The position numbers were made by a program, and so were the translations under genes. Of a stretch of DNA of 37,411 nt, positions 26,401 to 31,635 are shown piece by piece (within the stretch, counting starts at the first letter, position 1; the number at the start of each line of letters is the position of its first letter). This DNA comes from a virus, in the IMG/VR virus record IMGVR_UViG_3300022752_000189, positions 1 to 37,411 of that record. One strand, written 5' to 3'. Under the pieces are notes generated by a model. That model had not been told where the DNA came from, ran no database searches, and saw only the letters and a program-made list of their open reading frames with translations.

Positions 26401-28898
26401 GGGATAGTCAACCATATTTCACTGACGGTTTTGATGCGTTTGATCCTGACTTTGATGATTATATAGTAACTGTCAGTGATAGTACCTATCAGTTTACCTT
26501 GCCTTGGACTCCAGCCGATGGTGAGATAATTAACGTTTACGTGAATGGGTCTAGAATAGATGATCCTTATTATAATGTCTATGATGGATCTACTACACAA
26601 CCTAATGGCAGAAAAGTGGCACCTGCTGGAAGAATAATGAACAGTATAATAGGTGATGGATCTACTAATTCTATAATACTGCCTACTTTAGAGTCAATTC
26701 CTCCTTTAGATATTCAAGATGGAGATACAATTATATTCCGTAGATCTACTAGTGATGGAAGTTATACACCTTTAGAAGGGGAATATGATACAGAACTTAA
26801 AGGCGGTACATTAGCCTACAATACAGCTACAGGTCTTAGTCCTGATGATATAAATGTAGATGGTGATAACTTTGTAACACCCATTAGTAGTAATGCTCCA
26901 GAAGAAATAGTTCCTGGACAGATTGTAGATTCAGTGGCTATCAAAGTTTATCAATTACCTAGTTCTGGAGCCAGCAAAATTATGTTTAAAAATCATATTT
27001 GTGATGGATCTACAACTGAATTTTACCTAGGTCAAATTCCACAAAATGAATATGCGATTATAGTCAAACTTGATAATATAATATTAGAAAAAGATGTAGA
27101 CTATACATTTGATTGGACTACAAGAGCTGTAACTTTGACAGTAGCACCTGCTAATAAAAAGATTCTAAATACAATTAGTTTCAGCTATGCAGGAGCACAA
27201 ATTCTAGATACAAATTATTTTATTAGTGATGGTAGTACAGTTGAATATATTACGTCTGCTCCTTGGAGAGACGAGGATCTTGGTCATATAGTTTTAGTAA
27301 ATGGTCTTTCTACAATTTATGAGATATTTAAAACAGACCAGACCTATGTTAAGGCAGGACAAGTAGGAATACGATTTGGTCAGGCTCCTGAAATTAATAG
27401 TGTAATATTATATTTTATAAGTGCTGATAATAATTCTACAGCATCTATTATGAAGTTAGAAGAATTACCTGCTGATGGAAGTACTTTAAGTTTTACCTTG
27501 ACAAACACTGCCGGTATAAAGGAACCTATTGAAGATAATGTTCTTGTTCTAGTAGATGGAGGCATCTTGAACCCTTCAAATACAGAATATATCAGAATGA
27601 AGGATAATGAGTTAACCTACAATCTTAAAAAGTATAAGAGCGTACCATTTGAACCTAATCCAGTAGATATAGATGTATATAAAGACGGTGTATTGTTGAC
27701 CTATGGTACTGAATATAGTTTTGATTTGTCTGTAGTTAGTATAACAATTAATCCAAGCATTTATACAGAGTCTAGTGTATTAACTATTTACAATAATAAA
27801 GATGCAGATTACAATATCACTAATAACACTATAATATTTTCTGTTGCTCCTCCTGATAATAGTAGAGTAGAAGTGATAACATTCTATAATCATAATATTT
27901 TAGAGATTGTAAGAACAAAAGAGTCTATAGCAGCTAGTGGAGCCTTGCAACCTGATACTCCTGATTACTTTAGATTTAGAAGCCTACAAGGAGGCAAGAT
28001 TGAACTATTTAGACAAATTAAGTCTGACGATTATGTATGGATAATTAAAAATAATCAATTACTATCTCATAGCGTGGACTATTACTTAAGTTGGGATCAT
28101 AAGACAGTAGTTTTAAAAGATATTTTAACAGAATATGATGTCCTTGATATTATAGTCTATGGTAGTAGTACAATTAATAATGGTTATGGATATATGCAGT
28201 TTAAAGACATGCTTAATAGAGTTCATTACAAACGGTTGAACAAAAATAAATCAACAAGATTGGGTCAAGATTTAACACAGCAATCTAGTACAATCGTTGT
28301 TGTTGACGGATCTAAGTTAAGTAGTCCAAATGCTAGTCAGAATCTTCCGGGAATTATTGAAATCAATGGTGAAAGAATCGAATATTATACTAAAAATGGT
28401 AATATTCTGGGGCAGATCCGTAGAGGAACTTTAGGTACTGGCGTGCCGATTGTTCATACTAAAGATACTTTAGTGCAAGATATTGGAATTACAGAAACTA
28501 TTCCTTATAATGACACACAATTTGTAGAGAATTTTATCAGTGATGGGTCTAGTAAAATCTGTAATTTAACTAATTTTATAGCATCGAGTAAAGATGAAAT
28601 TAATGTATTTGTAGGCGGTTATAGAATGAAAAAGAACCCATATACAAGATTTTTAGAGTCCAACGGGTATCCTTATAGTCCAGAAGGAGATAGTAATTTC
28701 GATAAAGAGTTCGATCTTATCAATGATGAAACACTAGAATTATTAAATTTACCTCAGGAAAACACTAAAATAGCTGTGGTTAAAACTGTAGGTAGAGTTT
28801 GGACGGATATTAATAAGAACTTAGACGAATCTAGCGGTGCTGTAGCACGATTTATAACGTCTGTAGAGACTAATTATCCTGAATATCCACTAGAATAA
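14487..28898 (+). CDS. giant multidomain baseplate wedge-position structural protein (4803 aa)
   Basis: One uninterrupted frame of 4803 codons, about 39 percent of the window, coupled to gp6 by TAATG. The N-terminus (LLPKYYRTNANKKFLAATLD, GYIGRQYAKSTAADDIFLAA) looks like a baseplate attachment region; the position is that of T4 gp7. In order: beta regions to about 900; two VYVNG/IYLNG sandwich repeats; an aromatic-rich core at about 1290-1450 (HTHPWECLGFTIEPRWWRDI); chitin-binding-like modules near 1621 and 1879; an FG-GAP propeller (2280-2980) with more such modules inserted; an aromatic-rich stretch (about 2985-3310); GYGY/GSGY repeats (about 3375-3430, 3741-3810); and DGST/DGSS beta-sandwich repeats (about 4000-4750). 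T4 gp7 is about 1030 residues. Structural role is near certain; equivalence to gp7, or to a fusion covering gp7-gp10, is inferred from synteny. Confidence 0.8.
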   Translation: MSTDNQSEYPLPTGKSTSRKSVDLLPKYYRTNANKKFLAATLDQLISPGTVKKLNGYIGRQYAKSTAADDIFLAAADSVRQNYQFEPSLVIQDRFNNLKFHKDYIDHINHIAVFGGIVNNHERLNQQEFYSWNPHIDWDKFVNFQQYYWLPYGPDDVEIAGQQPDIVTASITELKLEKSKKSLTIATGLSFTNTSIKIKYNDENYMSGILSSYDTVTGQLIVDIDTVLGDGTYNSWTVISKGVISTYSVQLEDQGDNLAFVISPDGLTRDPTLILYRGLTYVFNINIDNHNFTIKTQRILGNLERYNQGVTNNSISDGQIIFEVPLDAPDILYYVSELDVNIGGILSIQNLDESTIFYVEKDILGKKNYTMSNGYSLSNGMKISFRGKTVPEFYQDGFYYVEGVGTAIKLISEQDLEIIGNFTVEETLAFDQDPFDQVPFSTSSSRPKKQDYIVINRGSVDRNPWTRSNRWFHQDIVIKTAEIKGQVPSLDQLARAIRPIIEFESDIRLYNFGYKNKKNVDLIDTFTKDVFSTIEGSLGYNIDGVELADGMRVLFTADSDRLVKDKIFNVNFVEVTVPSRKINFNAATGINITNDTVTFDTPHSLSTGNRVIYLNNNNTSVNGLIHRKIYYVQVVDEYTVKFYTNQLLSNLVDIFAIGTNIHSVEVFTGLRRQINLTEAEDSEPQLNETVLVKSGQAQSISVLIDNQTVNLVGNQGLMYWYDGQGWKLGPVKYFSNQSPLFDLYDENKISFGNSAVYDGSTFQGNKIFSYKQGTGTADSALDFPLSYRNINNIGDIVFTFDLLNDSFKYKVDRDIFSKTTDVGFLHVYKNTNLIEYKNGWIRNNLINVQPIVRIFKNHNFDGVTTGFPIDCFSRGADLSDLQVKVYVNGKRLPVSSIADIKDEPDYKYVYFKTPVTSNDVITLKLYTKQPKSTNGFYEFPISLQNNPLNNNVKEFTLGQVVDHLSSIVDNLDDRFLGSFPGYNNLRDLGNVSNLGLRFIQHSSPLNFSLYHFGSQYNNLFKAIEKARNDYIQFKNSFITLAGNIGIDTEVKQLTDLVLAELLKDKSKTQPYYLSDMFAYAAYNRLEYVVLDSRVRIYPLTNLFNLDQLSNRAVSIYLNGQQLLHGKDYTFSTDLYFTLSDTLIIADDDILEIYEYESTDGSFCPPTPTKLGIYPLFEPKIYTDNTYKDPVLVIQGHDGSITVAFNDYRDDLILELEKRIFNNIKVNYNKDIFNIHDFIPSYDRKQTYNITEFNKVLSQFFFQWTVNINEDYTKAIEGLYDAGNSFTYNYRNNFYPDGTPNPAYWRGIYQYSLDTDRPHTHPWECLGFTIEPRWWRDIYGEAPYTSDNFILWDDIRQGIIREPGKVVKYLPQYAKSILTNRSIVDNQGNLLSPSSSNQALGNLESNDTGYYQFGDHGPVETAWRRSSSYAFALIQTILLLSPSRILGTCFDRSRIIRNLDNQLVYKNTNLRIRLQDIELPSTSLSSKRVQAAGLVNYIIDYITSDTTNFYDQYQLDLSLLTNKISSKLGGFTSKSKFKILLDSKNPVSTSGIFVPEENYNLYLNTSSPLRQLVYSGVVITKYPDGFEIRGYNRDAPYFNYYISNFTGKFVTIGGISENFVTWADSQLYSVGSIVKYNNAYYRTTIAHTSTFDFNELYFVGLAKLPVIGGVTIELKTRFVKSELLQLTYGTRLPDTQTVVDFLLGYAEYLKDEGFIFEEFNPNLKSIDNWESSAKEFVFWTTQNWSPGSAISLSPCAKLLSFKKNQTVIENITDNFYGYKIFRVDGEKLDRNFTNTFREDNEFGLEVNGTNHGIYGAIFHLVQKEHILLLDNKTLFNDVIYDLEPGYRQEKVKIVGYISTNWNGGFQIPGFIFDTADIQEWSPWVDYRLGDVVFNKEFYYTASKTILGSEKFNSDDWVLLSEKPVSRLLPNWDYRAEQFTDFYDLDSDNFDTEQQKLAQHLIGYQKRQYLENIIQDEVSQYKFYQGMIIEKGTENVLSKLFDVLSSDNQESLSFNEEWAVRVGTYGGTSLYEEVEFKLDESEFKLVPQPFEIVETIDQTEYNAVIKQRLADVYIKPSVASEDLFPISNVNNFLRTPGYVRFDEVKYVVDTLDAVLGLNINDFQVGDYVWCAFQNRDWNIYRLTPVSFNIIDVEYDEVVQVFYLQCDRIPTIANNIIGIANTTQIDGFYSIIAINNNKILINSGTTDFVDFNDSSSILVYQLTSVRTNHVDDANDVIPTLLKTNELLYADNDGYSRKTVYQHSKVYSQRTFNKYDLPIAQSNFGKSITLSKNGLTCAVADRYQVTIFTRSSTGSAWIQQDVIANPITSTFLSAGIAAGDTFIPADNTVFFPNSGLLIIDDEQIIYTSKTNFGFQGIIRGINGTTPSSHSYKSKIFEYYSYLSGFGNQMEFSPDSEWLAISAPNASNLQTGFKGLYDGGSGANPYVEGDIVKLVHKVGTKHIYLNTHWKAKRNIIFGGDWSTIDNFSQDWEPADLIEIDSSKPANNYSNQGYVNLYQRSNQAGSYILRHSFVSPNPCPPGLSLLEAGNRPEYQEQFGSKLSMAQNGDEYVLAVSSAGYNNNQGRVYLFRYGVTRDDSTVAWRMDYTKDYKGNFNSSLQYTVGDLVVYQDELYECVSEPEFQGPVPSLSSAWSITSRSNILGYFPQEAVDVTLDNHLVVPPLNDENIEMVISGDLFGFDVDLNLDGTKMIISAPAADQVLFENYKGPFRPALKYRLDDVVFFQGAYYQYNRPESMYPIGGLDLDHWDLLTDKRLLNSGKVFVYNFDSTKGYVLDQTLVSTNIDDSTQDRFGESISITESGNRIAVSSTLSDIKKIDSGRVLVFKESNDSYQLQQKIYSNIPEAFELFGSRLHFMNNDETLVIFSAKGDVKRITTFDTDQISLDQNRTRFIDLQIDSGRVDVYDRLYENYIFAESLDTSQDNEQTDRYGCSLAVSNNNICVGAMYEDGSSVNAVYRAGKVYSYSKVPNTRSWAVKHKEDPRANPYKIKKAYFYNNFENTLIAYIDVIDPVQGKIPGPADQEIRYKTYYDPAVYTNSGSAANPVRDVAQFWDKAYVGQLWWDLSRAKFIEYQVGTTSFQNTNFNKLFPTGSIDIYEWVESKYLPSEWDNLVNTDRGIAEGISGISKNGDNSYVVKQKFDNVSKTFISFYYFWVKNPTVVPNVEGRILSAQDVSNLIADPLAEGYSCLGITSSNSISFINCERFISGKNTNLNVEFWTSDDYYTDINSHSQWKIISEHPNTVIPKYIEEKWIDSLIGKDSKERVVPDLRLPYKKKYGVNNRPRQSMFINRVEALKQFIERVNSVISTRLITDDYDLSNLSLAENIPSAVSGVYDITKDITEELQYIGTALIRQAILTPQITDGRITGVNIIDTGYGYVNAPFIIVKGIGKNALIKSKLNNVGSVIGADIIDQGYGYRSDTNFIIRPYAALVYNDTNAFNTWSVYNYNANSKTWDKVRSQSFDVTKFWSYQDWYKEGYNQFTKIDYVIGTTYNLARINPSIGQIVKVNSVGTGGWLLLKRYNSVISLDYTQNYEVIGRQNGTIKFSNLLYDFNITTIGFDSGLFDSIVYDNMPVKELRIIIDTIKNKLFIDDLYVEYLKLFLSSLRYVLDEQIFVDWIMKSSFVKVTHKAGDLKQKVTYRNDSLENYEDYVKEVKPYRTKIREYISSYQKLDKASSSVTDFDLPPIIDSQFNIQNITTSISSNGLILSNYEDVNQYPWKHWYDNLGFYIQSIEILDQGSGYINPPVVKIIGGFGKGAQAKAYLNQGKINRIQVVSAGSGFLKAPIIELDGGLGINGVQAKAVAIIESQGVRSNKIAIKFDRIARDYYVSDLVVTETFTGTGSRQQWAIKFAPLTKINTHSVLIDNIDVLKENYSLRLVKSQSKGFTSYSGLLVLETAPGIGSVVEVMYTKSFNHLSATDRINFYYNPNQGETGKDLAQLMTGIDYGGVNITGVGFNITGGWDSQPYFTDGFDAFDPDFDDYIVTVSDSTYQFTLPWTPADGEIINVYVNGSRIDDPYYNVYDGSTTQPNGRKVAPAGRIMNSIIGDGSTNSIILPTLESIPPLDIQDGDTIIFRRSTSDGSYTPLEGEYDTELKGGTLAYNTATGLSPDDINVDGDNFVTPISSNAPEEIVPGQIVDSVAIKVYQLPSSGASKIMFKNHICDGSTTEFYLGQIPQNEYAIIVKLDNIILEKDVDYTFDWTTRAVTLTVAPANKKILNTISFSYAGAQILDTNYFISDGSTVEYITSAPWRDEDLGHIVLVNGLSTIYEIFKTDQTYVKAGQVGIRFGQAPEINSVILYFISADNNSTASIMKLEELPADGSTLSFTLTNTAGIKEPIEDNVLVLVDGGILNPSNTEYIRMKDNELTYNLKKYKSVPFEPNPVDIDVYKDGVLLTYGTEYSFDLSVVSITINPSIYTESSVLTIYNNKDADYNITNNTIIFSVAPPDNSRVEVITFYNHNILEIVRTKESIAASGALQPDTPDYFRFRSLQGGKIELFRQIKSDDYVWIIKNNQLLSHSVDYYLSWDHKTVVLKDILTEYDVLDIIVYGSSTINNGYGYMQFKDMLNRVHYKRLNKNKSTRLGQDLTQQSSTIVVVDGSKLSSPNASQNLPGIIEINGERIEYYTKNGNILGQIRRGTLGTGVPIVHTKDTLVQDIGITETIPYNDTQFVENFISDGSSKICNLTNFIASSKDEINVFVGGYRMKKNPYTRFLESNGYPYSPEGDSNFDKEFDLINDETLELLNLPQENTKIAVVKTVGRVWTDINKNLDESSGAVARFITSVETNYPEYPLE
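19347..19466 (+). other. chitin-binding-like module 1 in the giant protein
   Basis: Residues 1621-1660 read W...Y-S-VGSIVKYNNAYY, the pattern 'W....Y..GdvV.y.g..Y' of CBM5/12-type carbohydrate-binding modules. A first Trp and paired Tyr are present, but no clear closing Trp is seen. The family match is by eye. Confidence 0.4.
20121..20240 (+). other. chitin-binding-like module 2 in the giant protein
   Basis: Residues 1879-1918 read WSPWVDYRLGDVVFNKEFYY, with a closing DDWVLL. This is one of the best matches in the protein to the 'W..Y..GDVV.....Y.........W' pattern of CBM5/12-type modules. Confidence 0.5.
21768..21947 (+). other. chitin-binding-like module 3, inserted in propeller blade 2
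   Basis: Residues 2428-2487 start FKGLYDGG, continue NPYVEGDIVKLV and close with DWSTIDNFSQDWE. The module interrupts blade 2 between its second strand (WLAISAP) and its third (GYVNLYQR). Confidence 0.45.
22296..22442 (+). other. chitin-binding-like module 4, after propeller blade 3
   Basis: Residues 2604-2652 read DYKGNFNSSLQYTVGDLVVY, then QDELYECVSE and a closing SSAWSITS. It follows the third strand of blade 3 (GRVYLFRYG) and shares the YKG.F...L.Y opening with module 5. Confidence 0.55.
22638..22787 (+). other. chitin-binding-like module 5, inserted in propeller blade 4
   Basis: Residues 2718-2767 read NYKGPFRPALKYRLDDVVFF, then QGAYYQYN and a closing LDHWDLLTDK. It sits between MIISAPAAD and GKVFVYNF, the second and third strands of blade 4. 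Its opening closely parallels module 4. Confidence 0.55.
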
Positions 28899-28901
28899 AT
28901 A
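28894..28901 (+). promoter_or_regulatory. likely late promoter before the 203-aa virion protein
   Basis: AATAAATA differs from TATAAATA only at the first base. It overlaps the stop of the giant gene (TAA, 28896-28898). The TAAATA core starts 26 nt before the next ATG, with a weak AAGAG site at 28911-28915. Confidence 0.45.
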
Positions 28902-28921
28902 TAACTATAAAAGAGAAAATT

Positions 28922-29533
28922 ATGCAAGGTAAAGATTTATCAGGAATTCATATAGAAGGACATATAAAAATTCATGATCCTGCGTCGGGAGAAATTTATA
29001 TCAATAAGCGAAACGCTATTCATTATGAAAATATGAGTATAAGTCTTGCTGAAAGTCTTGCTAATTCAGGGCAAGGTTTTGTCTACGAGCTAGTATTTGG
29101 GAATGGAGGAACCACTGTTGATCCCACCGGAATCATTACATATTTGACCCCTAACACTAATGGCACTAATGCTAGTTTATATAATGAAACATACAGTAAG
29201 GTTGTAGATGATAGATCTGTTGTAAATTTGGATCCTACAAGAAATAAAATAGAAACTAGACATGTAACAGGAACTAATTATACAGATATTTTTGTAACCT
29301 GTTTGTTAGATTATGGTGAGCCTTCAGATCAGCAAGCTTTTGATAATACTACGAATAACAGTGGTACTTATGTATTTGATGAATTAGGGCTTAGGGGTTA
29401 TAACAGTTCAGGGTCAGGGAGACTATTAACACATGTCATTTTTCATCCTGTTCAAAAAAGCTTAAACAGGTTAATACAAGTAGATTATACTGTTAGAATC
29501 CAAAGCCTTACAGGATTAAGTGAGGTTCAGTAA
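28922..29533 (+). CDS. virion structural protein of unknown role (203 aa)
   Basis: A 203-residue protein between the giant baseplate gene and the fibre genes. It opens with DLSGIHIEGHIKIHDPASGE, has a Gly/Asn/Thr-rich middle (LVFGNGGTTVDP; SLYNETYSKVVDD; GTNYTDIFVTCLLDYGEPS) and ends with LLTHVIFHPVQKSLNR and IQVDYTVRIQSL. It has no signal peptide or membrane segment and looks mostly beta. The stop overlaps the next fibre start (TAATG at 29531-29535), tying its expression to the fibres. It sits where T4 has gp8-gp11, so it may be a peripheral baseplate or fibre-connecting protein. That is inference from position; no family name can be given from sequence alone. Confidence 0.6.
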   Translation: MQGKDLSGIHIEGHIKIHDPASGEIYINKRNAIHYENMSISLAESLANSGQGFVYELVFGNGGTTVDPTGIITYLTPNTNGTNASLYNETYSKVVDDRSVVNLDPTRNKIETRHVTGTNYTDIFVTCLLDYGEPSDQQAFDNTTNNSGTYVFDELGLRGYNSSGSGRLLTHVIFHPVQKSLNRLIQVDYTVRIQSLTGLSEVQ

Positions 29534-31635
29534 TGCCATATCAAATTAATTTTACAGATGTTACAAATTATGGAAGTATTACTGTAGAGGATCAAACTGT
29601 AAATCAGGAAACTAGTTTACAGTTTGTAGGAAAAAACTATACAGGGTACGCAAAAATTTTCGGAGAGAATTTTCTTCATCTATTAGAAAATTTTGCCAAA
29701 TCTACTGCACCAAGTAACCCTGTTATCGGACAAATTTGGTATGATACTAATACTATAGCCAATCCTCCTCAGCCGCAACTTAAAGTCTATGATGGTACCA
29801 GTTGGGTGCCTGCGGGCAACGTTAAAAAGAATCTCAGTCAACCTATTGATAGTGTTATTGGTGATTTATGGGTAGATACAACTAATCAGCAATTATATTT
29901 GTGGTCAGGGTCTACATGGATTTTAGTTGGACCTCAATTCAGTGAAGGTACTCAGAGTGGTCCGTTAGTAGAACAAATCACCGATGTAAACAATATTACA
30001 AGAGTAGTTTTGAAAATTATTGTTGGCGGTGAAACAATTATAGTCGTTAGTAAGGACGCATTTGTTCCTAAAGTTACAATAGAAGGATTTGAGAGTATTA
30101 AGCAAGGTTTTAATATTTCTTCAAAAGATTTTGATCTAGACGGAGCTGTTTTAAACAAATATTGGGGTACATCTGAAAAGGCAGATGCCTTAGTTGTAGG
30201 CAGTAACACAGTTAGCGCCAGTAATTTTTTACGAGGCGATACAGCTAGCACTTCAAATTTCGGTTTAAGTATTAGAAATAATGCTGGACTTACACTTGGA
30301 TCAGATCTAAATTCTAGTTTATCTATAACAACAAATGGTAATACCCTAATAGCGAATAGGACCGAAGGTGCTGACATTGTATTTAGAGTAAATGAATCTG
30401 GTATTAATCAAGACGCATTAATTATATCAGGAACTACAATTGGTATCAATAAAAATCCTACAGAAGCGTTAGATGTAGATGGAAAAATCAAAGTCAGTGA
30501 TGCGATCATTGTGACAGCAGTTACTGATGCTACTGATTTATTAACAGGAAGCATTAAAACAGCAGGTGGTATAAGTGTAACAAAGAGTCTTGTTGTTGGA
30601 ACAAATGCTGATATTTCTGGCACGCTTAATGCTGCTAACATTGTTCCTAAATTAGATAGTGCTTATGATATTGGCACTAGTACAAAATCGTATAATAGAA
30701 TTTATGCTGACATTGTGGGTAACAATGATAATACCACTCAATTTTTAGGTACATTTGTAGGTAGTTTTTCAGGTTCTGTTTCTGGATCTGCTTCTAAACT
30801 TACTAGCCCAACATTATTCAGTATTACAGGAGACGTTAATTCTGTAGCTCCTATCAGTTTTACAGGACAACAACCTGGTGGTGTAGCTATTTTTAATACT
30901 ACAGTTAGCACTGATTTTATTTCAACTAAGACCAATGTGATTGATACTATAGGAACTGATGAAATTTTAATTAATAGAGTTGGTGTAGGTCTACGTAAGA
31001 CAGCTAGATCTAGTTTTCTTTCTGATTTGCCTTTTGTTCCGGTAGGAGCACTGTTTCCATTCGCAGGATCTACGGCACCAAATGGATATCTACTATGTGA
31101 CGGTAGTGAAGTTTTAATTGCTGACTATCCAGAATTATATGCATTGATAGGATACACTTATAAATCTACTGGACTATTAATTGGATTAGCTACATTTGCT
31201 TTACCTGATCTTAGAGGACGTTTTCCTCTAGGAGCAGATAATATGAATGCAGGTAATATTGTTCCTTTGGCGCCCACCGGAGCAGTTACAGGAACTACAA
31301 TAACTGCCAATGCTGATAGGGTAACTGATGTTTCTGCTGATAGTCTTGGTTTAGCTAATGGTATTGAAGAAAAAACTCTTACTGTTAGTAATTTACCAGA
31401 ACACTCTCATGATTTACAAGGAGATGCTGGAACTCAATTTTACGCTTTGAGAAATAGTACAACACCTGTAGTTGATACAGACATAATAAGCAGTGTGGGT
31501 CCTGATTTAACTTCTATAGCACAACTATTACCTTCTAGCGGCGGAGTTAATAGTGCTACACTAGGTACGCCAATATCTATCATGAATCCTTATCTTACAG
31601 TCAACTATATTATTTTTTCTGGCAGGTTTAGCTAA
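29533..31635 (+). CDS. tail fibre protein with C-terminal phage Collar domain (gp12-like)
   Basis: A 700-residue fibre. Residues 1-220 are the N-terminal module shared with the next two genes (VGKNYTGYAKIFGENFLHLL, then PVIGQIWYDT, LKVYDGTSW, IGDLWVDTTNQQLYLW). The middle holds fibre-shaft repeats, including GKIKVSDAIIVT, TGSIKTAGGISVTKSLVVG and SAYDIGTSTKSYNRIYAD. At about residues 502-570 is the Phage Tail Collar domain: PVGALFPFAGSTAPNGYLLC, DGSEVLIADYPELYALIG, LPDLRGRFPLGAD. A histidine-containing LPEHSHDL and C-terminal NPYLTVNYIIFSGRF follow, as in short tail fibres. T4 gp12 uses this fold with metal-binding histidines to bind the cell surface. A receptor-binding or short-fibre role is likely. 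The stop overlaps the next start. Confidence 0.85.
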   Translation: MPYQINFTDVTNYGSITVEDQTVNQETSLQFVGKNYTGYAKIFGENFLHLLENFAKSTAPSNPVIGQIWYDTNTIANPPQPQLKVYDGTSWVPAGNVKKNLSQPIDSVIGDLWVDTTNQQLYLWSGSTWILVGPQFSEGTQSGPLVEQITDVNNITRVVLKIIVGGETIIVVSKDAFVPKVTIEGFESIKQGFNISSKDFDLDGAVLNKYWGTSEKADALVVGSNTVSASNFLRGDTASTSNFGLSIRNNAGLTLGSDLNSSLSITTNGNTLIANRTEGADIVFRVNESGINQDALIISGTTIGINKNPTEALDVDGKIKVSDAIIVTAVTDATDLLTGSIKTAGGISVTKSLVVGTNADISGTLNAANIVPKLDSAYDIGTSTKSYNRIYADIVGNNDNTTQFLGTFVGSFSGSVSGSASKLTSPTLFSITGDVNSVAPISFTGQQPGGVAIFNTTVSTDFISTKTNVIDTIGTDEILINRVGVGLRKTARSSFLSDLPFVPVGALFPFAGSTAPNGYLLCDGSEVLIADYPELYALIGYTYKSTGLLIGLATFALPDLRGRFPLGADNMNAGNIVPLAPTGAVTGTTITANADRVTDVSADSLGLANGIEEKTLTVSNLPEHSHDLQGDAGTQFYALRNSTTPVVDTDIISSVGPDLTSIAQLLPSSGGVNSATLGTPISIMNPYLTVNYIIFSGRFS

